The position numbers and the translations under genes are program-made. From JALYXV01 sp963791545 (GTDB taxonomy: Bacteria > Actinomycetota > Acidimicrobiia > Acidimicrobiales > Palsa-688), in contig CAWBSR010000017.1 in NCBI GenBank assembly GCA_963791545.1, forward strand, positions 310,001 to 374,000: a DNA stretch of 64,000 nt. Reading direction: 5' to 3'. This document shows positions 44,244 through 53,143 of this stretch, piece after piece. How positions within the stretch are numbered: the first letter of the stretch is position 1; each line of letters opens with the position of its first letter. The notes under the pieces were generated by a model. That model was not told where the DNA came from. It saw nothing but the letters and a program-made list of their open reading frames with translations, and made no database searches.

Positions 44244-45536
44244 TCAGTCCGCCTTCACTGCCGCCTGGAGCAACGGCCCCAGCTCTTCGGGATCGCAACG
44301 CTCCACCGCCACTGAATCGCACCCGACCCAGGCTGCCGCTTCTCGCAAGGCAACCCCGGCGGCCGCCACCGCGGCGGTCGCCACCCCGGCCGTCGCCACC
44401 CCGGCCCACCGCAATGGCCGGGCCGGCCGCGCCGGCCGCACCGGCGAGCTGAGGCTCACCTGGCGGGCGACCAGCGTCTTGCCTACCCGCTTCGGGTCGA
44501 CCCGCCCGATCAGCTCGCCCCCGGCCAGCAGCGGCATCACGTAGTACCCGTGGACCCTCTGAGGAGCCGGGGTGTACGCCTCCAACCGGTGGGTGAAGCC
44601 GAACAATCGGGCCGTCCGGGCCCGGTCCCAGATCAGGGAATCGAACGGCGACACCAAAGTCGTCCGGTGTCGCCCCCGGGCATCGAGCAATGCCAGCGCC
44701 CCGGGCTCTGCCCACGCGGTGCCGCCGGCACCGCCTCGGGCTCCTCCCCCGCCCCGGCCTCCGGCCTCCGCTCCCGGCCACCCTTCGACGGTGACGGGGA
44801 CCAGCCCACTCTCTGCCACCGCCGCCGTAGCCGCGGCCACAGGGATACGGAAGTACTCGGCCAGGTCCTTCACCGTGCCCACCCCCATGGCCCGCCCGGC
44901 CAGGCCCACCAGGGTCCGCCAGCAGAGCTCGTCGGAGGGCTCGCCTACCGCTGCCACCCGGGCCGGCAGAACCCGCTCGGTGAGGTCGTACACCCGGCGC
45001 CACCCCCGCCGGGTGGTGCAGATGACCTGTCCCAGGTCGAGCAGGCGCTCCACCGCCACCTTCATCGGTGACCAGTCCCACCACGGGCCACCGTTCTTGG
45101 AGCCGCCCAGGTCCGACGACGTGAGCGGCCCCTCCGCCGCCAGCCGCGACAGCACCTCGCCGACCACCGGATTGCTGCTCACATACCCGCCCCAGCGGGG
45201 ACTCTTGGCCAGCCTGCGGCGCCGGAAGGCGAACCACGGCCACATCTCGATCGGCATGATGCACGCCGCGTGGGCCCAGTACTCGACCGCCACCGGCTCG
45301 CCGCGGGCGTCACGGCCCCAGCACGCCGCCTCGACGGCCGGCCGTCCGACCGGCCCCACCCGGGCGTAGCACGCCAGCTCGTGGGAACGGGCCAGCACCG
45401 AGATGGTGTCCAGCTGCAGCCCCATGACGAGCCGCAGCACCTCGGCCGGGTTCCTGGGGCCGCCGCCTCGCCCCAAAAAGCCCTGGGCCCGCAGCCCCAT
45501 GCGCCGGGCTTCGACCTGGCTCAACGATTCCGCCAC
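44244..45536 (-). CDS. winged-helix DNA glycosylase, YcaQ/AlkZ family
   Basis: DNA repair protein of 430 residues of the HTH_42 family, whose YcaQ and AlkZ members unhook interstrand crosslinks. The active-site motif appears as GLQLDTISVLARSHEL near residue 42 (QxD within QLD). VEYWAHAACIMPIEMWP and HGYYVMPLLAGGELIGRVD are the other family landmarks. A Gly/Ala-rich insert (about 265-285) and an Ala-rich C-terminus (AGVATAGVATAAVA) are unusual additions. It is convergent with the sigma factor and divergent from the flavodoxin. Confidence 0.85.
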   Translation of the reverse strand: MAESLSQVEARRMGLRAQGFLGRGGGPRNPAEVLRLVMGLQLDTISVLARSHELACYARVGPVGRPAVEAACWGRDARGEPVAVEYWAHAACIMPIEMWPWFAFRRRRLAKSPRWGGYVSSNPVVGEVLSRLAAEGPLTSSDLGGSKNGGPWWDWSPMKVAVERLLDLGQVICTTRRGWRRVYDLTERVLPARVAAVGEPSDELCWRTLVGLAGRAMGVGTVKDLAEYFRIPVAAATAAVAESGLVPVTVEGWPGAEAGGRGGGGARGGAGGTAWAEPGALALLDARGRHRTTLVSPFDSLIWDRARTARLFGFTHRLEAYTPAPQRVHGYYVMPLLAGGELIGRVDPKRVGKTLVARQVSLSSPVRPARPARPLRWAGVATAGVATAAVAAAGVALREAAAWVGCDSVAVERCDPEELGPLLQAAVKAD

Positions 45537-45568
45537 CGTCTCACCCGCCCGCCTACGCTGAGCGGGCG

Positions 45569-45991
45569 ATGAACGCCGCCATCATCTACGAGAGCCTCAC
45601 CGGCAACACCAAGAAGGCCGCGTATCTGATCGCGGCCCATCTGGCCGAGGCCGGGGTCCGCGCATCGGTCAGCCCCATCACCAACATCGACTATCAGGCT
45701 CTCGAGGTGGCGGACCTGGTGATCGTGGGCACCTGGACCGACGGGATCGTGGTGGCCGGCCAGCGGCCGGGGCGGGCGGGACGGCTGCGCCACTTGCCCG
45801 TCCTCGGCGGAAAACGCTGCCTGGTCTACATCACCTACGCCATCGATAGCGGCAAGGCGCTGCAGAAGCTGACCGGCATCATGGAGGGCCGGGGCGCCCA
45901 GGTGCTCGGCGGCATGGCGATCAAGCGCAACGACCTCGAAGGCGGGGCCCGTGACTTCGTGGCCCGGCTGCTCGAAGCCATCCCTGTGTAG
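45569..45991 (+). CDS. flavodoxin-like protein
   Basis: Flavodoxin-fold protein of 140 residues. The FMN phosphate loop YESLTGNTKKAA (T-G-N-T/S) is at residues 7-18, followed by ITNIDYQALEVADLVIVGTWT for the first isoalloxazine loop and YITYAIDSGKALQKL later. Electron partner unknown. It is compact, with no fused domain. A short gap separates it from the convergent PPOX-family gene. Confidence 0.8.
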   Translation: MNAAIIYESLTGNTKKAAYLIAAHLAEAGVRASVSPITNIDYQALEVADLVIVGTWTDGIVVAGQRPGRAGRLRHLPVLGGKRCLVYITYAIDSGKALQKLTGIMEGRGAQVLGGMAIKRNDLEGGARDFVARLLEAIPV

Positions 45992-46031
45992 GTCATCGGG
46001 GGGGGAAATGGTGGCCGGTCCTGACACCGGC

Positions 46032-46589
46032 TCAGTCGCCGATCACTCCGGGGAGGCCGTCGATGCTGACCCGGTTGCGGGTCGCCCGGTAATCGACGAG
46101 CCCGTCGGATCCCTTGCGGGCCGCCCACTCGGGTAGCAACGGGCGTTGGCCCGCCAGGTCCATGAGCGGGACGCCGAAACCGCACGAGTCGCTGACGCGG
46201 GTCACCTCGATCTCGATGATTGACCGCGTCCCGGGCGGCATCGGGGCCGCGAATGCGCTTCGGGCGGCCTCGAACCGGGCGTCGTCGGGGAAGATGGCCG
46301 TGCCCCGACCGTGGAGCCGCACGATTCGAGGTGGTCCTGAGAAGGCGCAGAACATCATCACGATGCGGCCGTTGTCGCGTAGGTGGGCCACCGTCTCGAT
46401 CCCCGAACCGGTGAGGTCGAGATACGCGACCCGGCGGTCGTCGAGGATCGCGAAGGTCCCGTCGAGGCCCTTCGGCGACACGTTGACGTGGCCCTCCAGG
46501 TCCGTCGGTGCGGTGGCCACGAAGAACATCGGCTGGGCCCGCAACCACTCCGACAACGCGGCGTTGATCCCCTCGAACACCTTGCCCAT
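46032..46589 (-). CDS. pyridoxamine 5'-phosphate oxidase family protein
   Basis: Split-barrel flavoprotein of 185 residues. The start FEGINAALSEWLRAQPMFFVATAPT, quoted as landmark pieces, precedes HVNVSPKG and DRRVAYLDLTGSG, then RIVMMFCAFSGPPRIVRLHG, all characteristic of the heme/FMN-binding PPOX subgroup acting on small molecules rather than true PdxH. ATG 46589. It is divergent from fumC. Substrate unknown; F420 use is possible in actinobacteria but not shown by the sequence. Confidence 0.82.
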   Translation of the reverse strand: MGKVFEGINAALSEWLRAQPMFFVATAPTDLEGHVNVSPKGLDGTFAILDDRRVAYLDLTGSGIETVAHLRDNGRIVMMFCAFSGPPRIVRLHGRGTAIFPDDARFEAARSAFAAPMPPGTRSIIEIEVTRVSDSCGFGVPLMDLAGQRPLLPEWAARKGSDGLVDYRATRNRVSIDGLPGVIGD

Positions 46590-46632
46590 GGACCCAGCCT
46601 AGAAAGCAAGTACGACGTGTACCGTCCGATAT

Positions 46633-48024
46633 ATGAGTGACTTCCGCGTCGAGCACGACACCTTGGGTGAGGTGCGGGTGCCCATGCAGGCCAAATGGGC
46701 CGCCCAGACGCAGCGGGCGGTCGAGAACTTCCCGGTTTCCGGCCTCACCATCGACCGGGGCCTGATCCGGGCCCTGGCCCAGCTCAAGGCAGCTGCGGCG
46801 GCCGAGAACGCCCGGCTGAATATGGTCGACACCGAGGTGGCGGCCGCCATCGCCCAGGCGGCCGCCGAGGTGGCGGCGGGGCTGTGGGACCGAGAGTTCC
46901 CCGTGGATGTGTTCCAGACCGGTTCCGGCACTTCCTCGAACATGAACATGAACGAGGTGCTCGCCACCCTGGCGTCCGAGAAGCTGGGCCGCAAGGTCCA
47001 TCCCAACGACCACGTCAATGCCTCCCAGTCCTCCAACGACGTGTTCCCCTCGGCCATCCACCTGGCCGCCGTCGACGCGGTGGTCGGCAACCTCATCCCG
47101 TCCCTCGAGCACCTGGCCGAGGCGCTGCGGACCAGGAGCCGGGAGTGGCACTCCGTCGTCAAGGCGGGGCGGACCCACCTCATGGACGCCACGCCGGTCA
47201 CGCTGGGCCAGGAGTTCGGTGGCTACGCGGCCGCGGTCGAACACGGCGTGGAGCGGCTGCGGTCCGCCCTGCCGCGCGTCGGCGAGCTGCCCCTCGGCGG
47301 CACCGCAGTCGGCACCGGGCTCAACGCCCCGGAGGGCTTCGCGGCCGGCGTGATCGGCCGGCTGGCGGCCGCTCTCGGGCTGCCCCTCACCGAGGCCCGG
47401 GACCACTTCGAGGCCCAGGGAGGGCGCGACGCCCTGGTCGAAGCGTCGGGCGCCTTGCGCACCGTTGCCGTATCCCTCTACAAGTGCGCCAACGACATCC
47501 GTTGGATGGGTAGCGGGCCGCGGTGCGGGCTGGCCGAGATCCGTATCCCTGATCTGCAACCGGGTTCGTCGATCATGCCCGGCAAGGTCAACCCGGTCAT
47601 CGCCGAGGCAGTCTGCCAGGTCGTGGCCCAGGTGATCGGCAACGACGCCGCGGTCGCCTTCGGCGGGGCGGCCGGCAACTTCGAGCTCAACATCATGCTG
47701 CCGGTCATGGGCCGCAACCTGCTGGAGTCGATCCGGCTGCTGGCCTCGGTCAGCCGTCTGCTGGCCGACAAGTGCATCGCCGGCATCGAGGCCGACGAAG
47801 CGCGAGGTCGGATGTACGCCCTGTCGTCACCGGCCATGGCGACCGCCCTCAACCCTTACATCGGCTACGAGCAGGCGGCCCAGGTGGTCAAGACGGCGGC
47901 GGCCGAGGGTAAGGACCTGCGGACCGTGGTGCTGGAGAAGGGCCTCATGACCCCCGACGCGGTCGACCGGGTCCTCGATCCGCAGGCCATGACCAGGGGT
48001 GGCATCCTCAAGTCGTCGGGATAA
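46633..48024 (+). CDS. fumC: class II fumarate hydratase
   Basis: TCA-cycle enzyme interconverting fumarate and (S)-malate, 463 residues, usual length. N-terminal VRVPMQAKWAAQTQRAVENF and the substrate segment TGSGTSSNMNMNEV are typical. HPNDHVNASQSSNDVFPSA carries the catalytic-site His/Asn cluster, AGRTHLMDATPVTLGQE is the second loop, and the superfamily signature GSSIMPGKVNPVIAE contains the mobile-loop catalytic Ser. The class II form has no iron-sulfur cluster. Followed by three spaced TCGGGATAA repeats within 40 bp. Confidence 0.96.
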   Translation: MSDFRVEHDTLGEVRVPMQAKWAAQTQRAVENFPVSGLTIDRGLIRALAQLKAAAAAENARLNMVDTEVAAAIAQAAAEVAAGLWDREFPVDVFQTGSGTSSNMNMNEVLATLASEKLGRKVHPNDHVNASQSSNDVFPSAIHLAAVDAVVGNLIPSLEHLAEALRTRSREWHSVVKAGRTHLMDATPVTLGQEFGGYAAAVEHGVERLRSALPRVGELPLGGTAVGTGLNAPEGFAAGVIGRLAAALGLPLTEARDHFEAQGGRDALVEASGALRTVAVSLYKCANDIRWMGSGPRCGLAEIRIPDLQPGSSIMPGKVNPVIAEAVCQVVAQVIGNDAAVAFGGAAGNFELNIMLPVMGRNLLESIRLLASVSRLLADKCIAGIEADEARGRMYALSSPAMATALNPYIGYEQAAQVVKTAAAEGKDLRTVVLEKGLMTPDAVDRVLDPQAMTRGGILKSSG

Positions 48025-48085
48025 TCGGGATAAGCAGTCGGGATAAGCACCTCGCCGGTCCCGCCACCCGCGGCGGGCGCCGCCG

Positions 48086-48598
48086 TTATCCCAGTGCCGG
48101 TGAGCCGGCAAATGGTCCCGGGTCCTTGGCGGTGGGAAAGTTGGGCCCCTGCCAGCTCACGACCTTGGCCAGCCGGTCGGTGACCACTTTCCACTCGGCG
48201 GGTTGCCAGCCCTCGGCGGCCCCCTCGACCTTGCCGTGCATCCCCAGGTGCACCAGCGCCGGCAGCCGCTCGAGCCCCAGTTCCTTCACCGCCAGGCGGT
48301 CGGGATCGGCGAAAGTGATGATCTCGCGGGCCCACGGGCCCAGGAACTGGCGGCACTCCTCAGCCGTCGCCGCCACCAGCCAGGCGATTCGGACATCGGC
48401 CTGCTCGAAGGTCTGGAGGATGCGTCCCGCCGTCGGGAGGATCCAGGCACTCTGGTTGGTGAACGGGTCGATCACCACCAACAGCAGGTGAAAGGTGGTG
48501 AGCATCTGCTTGACGGTCCGGGATTTGCCCTGAATCGGCGTCAGGACGAGATCGGGCGAGGGGTCACGGGCCACGGCGCCAGCAACGTACCGCAGCAC
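48086..48598 (-). CDS. thioredoxin-fold-like hypothetical protein
   Basis: Protein of 170 residues. TTFHLLLVVIDPFTNQSAW, ILQTFEQADVRIAWLVAAT and LERLPALVHLGMHGKVEGA follow the beta-alpha order of a redoxin/TlpA fold, with the cis-Pro-like LPALVHL. No CxxC is visible, and the residues at the usual cysteine sites are Phe-Thr-Asn. It is therefore probably a non-catalytic relative. Downstream of convergent fumC; starts close to the small ORF at 48635 on the other strand. Confidence 0.55.
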   Translation of the reverse strand: MLRYVAGAVARDPSPDLVLTPIQGKSRTVKQMLTTFHLLLVVIDPFTNQSAWILPTAGRILQTFEQADVRIAWLVAATAEECRQFLGPWAREIITFADPDRLAVKELGLERLPALVHLGMHGKVEGAAEGWQPAEWKVVTDRLAKVVSWQGPNFPTAKDPGPFAGSPALG

Positions 48599-48634
48599 CC
48601 GCTTGGCTCACGAAATGGCGCTACGGTCGCTCTC

Positions 48635-48706
48635 ATGGGTGTGGGTCTCTTCCTGGTCATGCTGTACCTGATGGTCTTTACGCCCGGCCCCGTGCGGGCC
48701 GGCTGA
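48635..48706 (+). CDS. 23-residue hydrophobic peptide ORF
   Basis: Tiny ORF MGVGLFLVMLYLMVFTPGPV followed by three residues and a stop, consisting of a single TM-like helix. It ends 14 bp before the IF-2B-like gene. It could be a real small membrane peptide, a leader, or chance. The helix composition is the only support. Confidence 0.3.
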   Translation: MGVGLFLVMLYLMVFTPGPVRAG

Positions 48707-48720
48707 CCGCCTGCCGCGCC

Positions 48721-49530
48721 GTGCACCCCATCGAGCACCTGCGGTACGTGGCGCGGGCATCGGGGGCCGACCCGGGCCTGTTGGTGCGGGAGACCGTGGG
48801 CGCCCTGGCCGCCATGATGCGCGTCGAACCGGCGGGCCTGGTGCCGGCCTGCCGCCGCCTCATCGAGCGCCACTTGACCGTCGGTCCCGTGTGGTGGCTG
48901 GCCGCCCGGGTGCTGACGGCGGCGGACCCGGCGGCCGCCGCCCACGCGGCCGGCGCCGAGATCGAGCACGACGGAACCGCCTCCGGGCTGGCCGCCGCCC
49001 TGCCCGACGACATCACGATCACCGTGGTCGGTTGGCCCGACATCGCGGGCGCCGCGCTCCGGCGCCGCGGCGACGTCGAGGTCCTGGTGGGCGACGGGAT
49101 GGGGGAGGGATCCGTCCTCGCCCGGCGCCTGGATGACGCCGGGACCGCCGCCGCCGTGGTCAGCGACGCCGGCGTGGCGGCTGCCGTAGTGGTCTCCGAT
49201 CTGGTCATCATCGAGGCCACCGCCGCCGGTCCCGGGGGCCTCCTGGCCACCCTGGGCTCCCACGCCGCAGCGGCGGTGGCGGCGTCCCGGGGCATTCCCG
49301 TATGGGCGGTGGCCGGGGTCGGGCGGGTCCTGCCCGGGCGGCTGTGGGACGCCATGCTCGAGCGGGTCGACCGAGGGCCAGCCGAGCCGTGGGACCGCCC
49401 GGTTGAACTGGTCCCCGCCGTCCTCCTCAGCCAGGTCGCGGGCCCGAGCGGCCTGAACGCCCCCGACGAGGGGCTGGCCGCGGCCACCTGCCCAGTGGCG
49501 GCAGAACTGCTGCGCCCCGCCCTCGGCTGA
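48721..49530 (+). CDS. IF-2B/MtnA-like Rossmann protein
   Basis: Protein of 269 residues. The C-terminal half resembles the eIF-2B/methylthioribose-1-phosphate isomerase/ribose-1,5-bisphosphate isomerase fold: AAVVSDAGVAAAVVVSDLVI (sugar-phosphate-binding loop context), EATAAGPGGLLATLGSHAAA and RGIPVWAVAGVGRVLPG. The helical N-terminus (residues 1-70) also fits. The usual catalytic Cys and Asp of MtnA are not obvious. A sugar-phosphate-binding role is plausible, but the enzyme activity is open. Confidence 0.6.
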   Translation: MHPIEHLRYVARASGADPGLLVRETVGALAAMMRVEPAGLVPACRRLIERHLTVGPVWWLAARVLTAADPAAAAHAAGAEIEHDGTASGLAAALPDDITITVVGWPDIAGAALRRRGDVEVLVGDGMGEGSVLARRLDDAGTAAAVVSDAGVAAAVVVSDLVIIEATAAGPGGLLATLGSHAAAAVAASRGIPVWAVAGVGRVLPGRLWDAMLERVDRGPAEPWDRPVELVPAVLLSQVAGPSGLNAPDEGLAAATCPVAAELLRPALG

Positions 49531-49538
49531 GTACGTTC

Positions 49539-49574
49539 TGCCAAAAAGTGATGCCCCAACAACACTTTTTGGCA
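49539..49574. promoter_or_regulatory. perfect 12-bp inverted repeat
   Basis: TGCCAAAAAGTG, a 12-nt spacer, then CACTTTTTGGCA, beginning 8 bp after the IF-2B-like stop and 67 bp before dlh. The AT-rich stem is unlike a GC-rich terminator here, and the symmetric arms would suit a dimeric regulator, although the T-run in the right arm could also help termination. Confidence 0.55.
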
Positions 49575-49640
49575 AAACGATCCGCGGCGGCGGGCGGAAC
49601 CGCCCGATTCAAAGACGGCAACCGGGGTAGTTTCAAGCCG

Positions 49641-50327
49641 ATGGGAGAGATCGCGGAGTTCCCCAGCAACGGTTCTCGCGCCCAGGGCTACCTGGCGACT
49701 CCGGCATCGGGGTCGGGACCGGGTCTTGTCGTGATCCAGGAGTGGTGGGGGCTGGTCGACCACATCGAGGACGTGGCCGACCGCCTGGCGGCCGAGGGCT
49801 TCGTGGCCCTGGTGCCCGACCTGTACCACGGGGAGTCGGCGTCGAACAAGGAACCCGACGAGGCGGGCCGGCTCATGATGAGCCTCAACCTGGAGCGGGC
49901 GGCCAAGGACATGTCGGGCGCCGTCGATTACGTCGTCGACCACTCCACCGGGAACGGAGTCGGCGTCATGGGCTTCTGCATGGGGGGTGCCCTGGCCCTG
50001 CTGCTGGGAACCCTGCGGCCCGATGTGGTCACGGCGGTGGTGCCCTTCTACGGCGTCGTCGGTTATCCGGCCGAGGAACCCGACTGGTCCCAGATGCGAG
50101 CGGCGGTGCAGGGCCATTACGCCGAGAACGACGACATGGCGGGACCGGCGGCGGTGGACAAGCTGCGCAAGGAGCTCGACGACCGGGGCGTGCCCGCGGA
50201 GTTGTTCCTGTACCCGGGCACGACCCATGCCTTCTTCAACGACACCCGTCCCGAGGTTCACGACCCCGAGGCGTCCGCCCTGGCATGGCAGCGGGCCGTC
50301 AAGTTCCTCCACGAGACGCTCGGCTGA
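49641..50327 (+). CDS. dienelactone hydrolase family protein
   Basis: Alpha/beta hydrolase of 228 residues. The nucleophile elbow is GVGVMGFCMGGALALLL with Cys near residue 113, as in dienelactone hydrolases. The oxyanion-side motif is VIQEWWGLVDHIEDVADRL, and the acid/His pair is EN(D)D... and PGTTHAFFND. ATG 49641 was chosen because the protein family begins here (GEIAEFPSNG); the frame is open upstream to 49548. The substrate may be a lactone or ester. It is followed after 15 bp by the DUF885 gene. Confidence 0.88.
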   Translation: MGEIAEFPSNGSRAQGYLATPASGSGPGLVVIQEWWGLVDHIEDVADRLAAEGFVALVPDLYHGESASNKEPDEAGRLMMSLNLERAAKDMSGAVDYVVDHSTGNGVGVMGFCMGGALALLLGTLRPDVVTAVVPFYGVVGYPAEEPDWSQMRAAVQGHYAENDDMAGPAAVDKLRKELDDRGVPAELFLYPGTTHAFFNDTRPEVHDPEASALAWQRAVKFLHETLG

Positions 50328-50405
50328 CCGGCGAGGCATCCCATTCCCGACGTCATCGCGGACTATATCGAGCTGGGCCTGGCCCTCGGACGCCACATCG
50401 ACGGC

Positions 50406-51524
50406 TTGGTCGACGCCTATTACGGCCCCCCGGAACTGGCGGCCCGGGTGGCCGCCGACCCCATCCGGCCGCCCGCCGAGCTGGAGGCGCGGGCCCGGCG
50501 GCTGCGGAGCGACCTGGAGGGGCACGACGACCTCGACAGCGGCCGCCGCCACTTTCTGGCGGCTCAGGTGGAGGGGCTGCGCACCACCGCCGCCCGGCTG
50601 GCCGGCCAGCCCATCGGCTATGTCGACGAGGTCGAGTCGTGCTACGGGGTGCGCCCCCAGATGACGCCCGAGGACAGCTTTGCCGCCGCCCACCGCCGCC
50701 TCGACGAGGTCCTGCCGGGATCGGGGCCGCTGGCGGAGCGCTACGTGGGCTGGCGGGAGGCCCAGGCCGTGCCCCCCGACAAGCTGCGCCTCGCGGTCGC
50801 CTCGCTGGCCGAGGACCTGCGGGCCCGCACCAAGGTCCTGTGGGGGCTGCCCGAGGACGAGCACGTCGACTTCGACCTGGTGACCAACCAGCCCTGGGCC
50901 GGCTTCAACTACTACCAGGGCGCCCTCCGCAGCCGGGTGGTCATCAACGTGGACCTGCCGGTGCTGTCCACCGGGTTGGGCCACCTGGTGGCCCACGAGG
51001 CCTACCCCGGCCACCACACCGAGCACTGCCGCAAGGAGGTGGGGCTGGTGCGGCGCCGGCGCCACCTCGAGGAGACCATCTTCCTGGTGGGCACCCCCCA
51101 GTGCCTGCTGGCCGAAGGGCTCGCCGATCTCGGTTTGGAGATCGTGGCCGGCAGCCGGCCGGAACCGGTCGTGGCCGGCCACCTGCGTCCCCTGGGCATC
51201 GCCTACGACGCCGACCTGGTAGCCCAGCTGTCCCAAGCGGGCGAGGCCCTGGGCCGGGTGCGGGGCAACGCCGCCCTGCTGTTGCACGAAAAGGGGGCTG
51301 ACGTGGGCACCGTGGTGGACTACTTGGCCCGGTGGTCGCTCCTGTCCCGGCCCCGGGCGGAGAAGGCGGTGCAGTTCCTGACCGATCCCACCTGGCGGGC
51401 CTACATCCACTGCTACATCGAGGGGGTGGCCCTCTGCCGGCGGTTCGTGGCCGGCGACCCCGCCCGTTTCGCCCGGCTCATCTCCGAGCAGTTGACTCCG
51501 GCCGCCGTCGCCGCCGCCGCCTGA
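50406..51524 (+). CDS. DUF885-family metallopeptidase-like protein
   Basis: Protein of at least 372 residues. The zinc motif is VAHEAYPGHHTEHC near residue 200 (H-E-x-x-x-x-H-H as in DUF885 and M3-like relatives), with a later conserved EGLADLGLEI. The family has remote gluzincin similarity, and the substrates are unknown. TTG 50406 is the first standard start in the frame. Protein-like sequence, DYIELGLALGRHIDG, continues upstream to an ATT at 50343, so the true start may be ATT, 15 bp after the dlh stop. No signal peptide is seen. Confidence 0.75.
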   Translation: MVDAYYGPPELAARVAADPIRPPAELEARARRLRSDLEGHDDLDSGRRHFLAAQVEGLRTTAARLAGQPIGYVDEVESCYGVRPQMTPEDSFAAAHRRLDEVLPGSGPLAERYVGWREAQAVPPDKLRLAVASLAEDLRARTKVLWGLPEDEHVDFDLVTNQPWAGFNYYQGALRSRVVINVDLPVLSTGLGHLVAHEAYPGHHTEHCRKEVGLVRRRRHLEETIFLVGTPQCLLAEGLADLGLEIVAGSRPEPVVAGHLRPLGIAYDADLVAQLSQAGEALGRVRGNAALLLHEKGADVGTVVDYLARWSLLSRPRAEKAVQFLTDPTWRAYIHCYIEGVALCRRFVAGDPARFARLISEQLTPAAVAAAA

Positions 51525-51570
51525 ATCGAGGCCGCCCCGTGACGAATTACCGCTCGGTAACCTGAGGGTC

Positions 51571-52518
51571 ATGTCGCAACGCACCCGGCAACTCCCCCGG
51601 CGCTCCTGCCTGGCGGTGCCCGCCTCCAGCGAGAAGATGATGGCCAAGGCGGCCGCTCTGCCCGCCGACATGGTGTTCCTCGACCTGGAGGACGCGGTGG
51701 CCCCGTTGGAGAAGGAGGGGGCCCGCGCCCAGGCCGCCGACGCCATCAAGAGCCACGACTGGGGCGAGAAGGTCGTCTGTGTCCGCGTGAACAGCTGGGA
51801 CACCAAATGGACCGCCTTCGATGTCATCGAGGTGGTCGGCGAGGCGGGGGAGCGGCTCGACGAGTTGATGCTGCCCAAGGTGGAGCGGGCGGCCGAGGTG
51901 GTGGCGTTGGACCTGTTGCTCAACCAGGTGGAGATCCGCGCCGGGTTGCCGCCCGGGCACATCGGCATCGAGGCCCAGATCGAGACCGCCAAGGGACTGA
52001 TCAACGTCGAGGAGATCTGCGCCGCTTCGCCCCGCCTGGAGACCGTGATACTCGGTCCTGTCGACTTCTCGGCCTCCATGGGGATGCCGTCGCTGGCCGG
52101 AGGCCTGGCCATCCCGGAGTACCCGGGCGACTACTTCCACTATGTCTTCATGAAGATCCTCATGGCGGGCCGGGCCAACGGGCTCCAGGTCATCGACGGG
52201 CCCTACGTCAAGATCCAGGATCTCGAGGGGTTCCGGGAGTACAGCCGGCGGACTCAGATCCTGGGCTTCGACGGCAAGTGGGCCCTCCACCCGACGCAGG
52301 TCGGGATCCTGAATGAGATGTTCGGGCCCACCCAGGCCCAGTTCGACCGGGCGTGGGGCGTCGTCGAGGCCTACCGGAAGGCGACCGAGGGGGACCGGCG
52401 GGGGGCGGTCATGTTCGGTGACGAGATGATCGACGAGGCGTCCCGGAAGGTGGCCGTGAGGGTGGTGGCCCTGGGGGAGCGGGCCGGCCTCACCCGCAGC
52501 CCGGCCGCCCACACCTAG
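51571..52518 (+). CDS. HpcH/HpaI aldolase / citrate lyase beta-like (CitE-like) protein
   Basis: TIM-barrel lyase of 315 residues. The signature DMVFLDLEDAVAPLEKEGAR has the conserved D-L-E-D. CVRVNSWDTKW gives the substrate-binding Arg, ELMLPKVE gives the Lys, and IEAQIETAKGLINVEEI gives the metal-ligand Glu. VILGPVDFSASM carries the metal Asp. ALHPTQVGILNEMF follows, giving CoA-thioester lyase character like malyl-CoA/methylmalyl-CoA lyases. A MaoC dehydratase at 61775 could act in a related CoA pathway, but they are not adjacent. Confidence 0.88.
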   Translation: MSQRTRQLPRRSCLAVPASSEKMMAKAAALPADMVFLDLEDAVAPLEKEGARAQAADAIKSHDWGEKVVCVRVNSWDTKWTAFDVIEVVGEAGERLDELMLPKVERAAEVVALDLLLNQVEIRAGLPPGHIGIEAQIETAKGLINVEEICAASPRLETVILGPVDFSASMGMPSLAGGLAIPEYPGDYFHYVFMKILMAGRANGLQVIDGPYVKIQDLEGFREYSRRTQILGFDGKWALHPTQVGILNEMFGPTQAQFDRAWGVVEAYRKATEGDRRGAVMFGDEMIDEASRKVAVRVVALGERAGLTRSPAAHT

Positions 52519-52594
52519 CCCGCAGCCCGCCGTCGCCCGCCGGGCCCGCCCATCGCCCGATGTCGCCCCGGCAGTGGCGAGCGCCGGCGACGGT

Positions 52595-53143
52595 TCAGGC
52601 GCAGTCCCGGCACAACTGATGGTCGGCGTCGGCCAGCTGGCCGGGCGGCTTCAGCAGGAAACACGACTGGCACAGGAACTCATCGGGTTGCCGCACCGGG
52701 ATGACGGTCGCCAGTTGATTGGGCGCGTCGTCATCCTCCTCGTCGTCTTCGATCTCGTCGTCGGAGTCGTTGTCGCCGCCCCGCAGACGCTCGGCCAGGA
52801 TGACGTCGAGGCTCGCCTCCACCTCGTCGGCCTGAAGTTCGTCGTCGTCGGTTTCGGTGTCGGCTGCCGGGTCGGCAACCGCCGCCTTGGTCTTCACGGC
52901 GTCGGTGACCACCGGCACCAGGTCAACCACGACGTCGTCGTCGTCCCCGTCCCCGCCTAGGGCGTCGTCGTCGTCCAGGACGTCCTCGTCGTCGAGTACG
53001 TCCTCGTCTTCGCCGACGTCGATGTCCTCCAGGTCCTCGATGTCCTCGATGTCCTGGATCGCTTCGGGACCGTCGGGGCCTTCGTCGATGGTGCTTGTTT
53101 CTTCATCAGGGGCGGGCGCTTCAGTCCTCGCGTCCCCCTTCAA
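52595..53143 (-). CDS. DUF4193 family protein (acidic, C-terminal zinc ribbon)
   Basis: Actinobacterial signature protein. The first 140 residues are extremely acidic (long Asp/Glu runs). The conserved C-terminus is DEFLCQSCFLLKPPGQLAD followed by LCRDCA, four cysteines forming a probable zinc ribbon. TTG 53143 is the first standard start. Coding-like sequence ATTKPK precedes it to an ATT that directly abuts an AGGAGG, so the exact start is unclear. Function unknown. Its acidic repeats give the antisense strand long false frames. Confidence 0.85.
   Translation of the reverse strand: MKGDARTEAPAPDEETSTIDEGPDGPEAIQDIEDIEDLEDIDVGEDEDVLDDEDVLDDDDALGGDGDDDDVVVDLVPVVTDAVKTKAAVADPAADTETDDDELQADEVEASLDVILAERLRGGDNDSDDEIEDDEEDDDAPNQLATVIPVRQPDEFLCQSCFLLKPPGQLADADHQLCRDCA

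Noticed and set aside
45835..47559. A 574-codon minus-strand frame over fumC
   Set aside because: It is antisense to fumC and lacks any protein family character.
48010..48056. Three TCGGGATAA repeats after fumC
   Set aside because: Too short and irregularly spaced to be a CRISPR or defined site; likely local slippage.
48678..52112. A 1144-codon open frame on the minus strand
   Set aside because: It is antisense to four plus-strand genes with strong family motifs; high-GC bias creates such frames.
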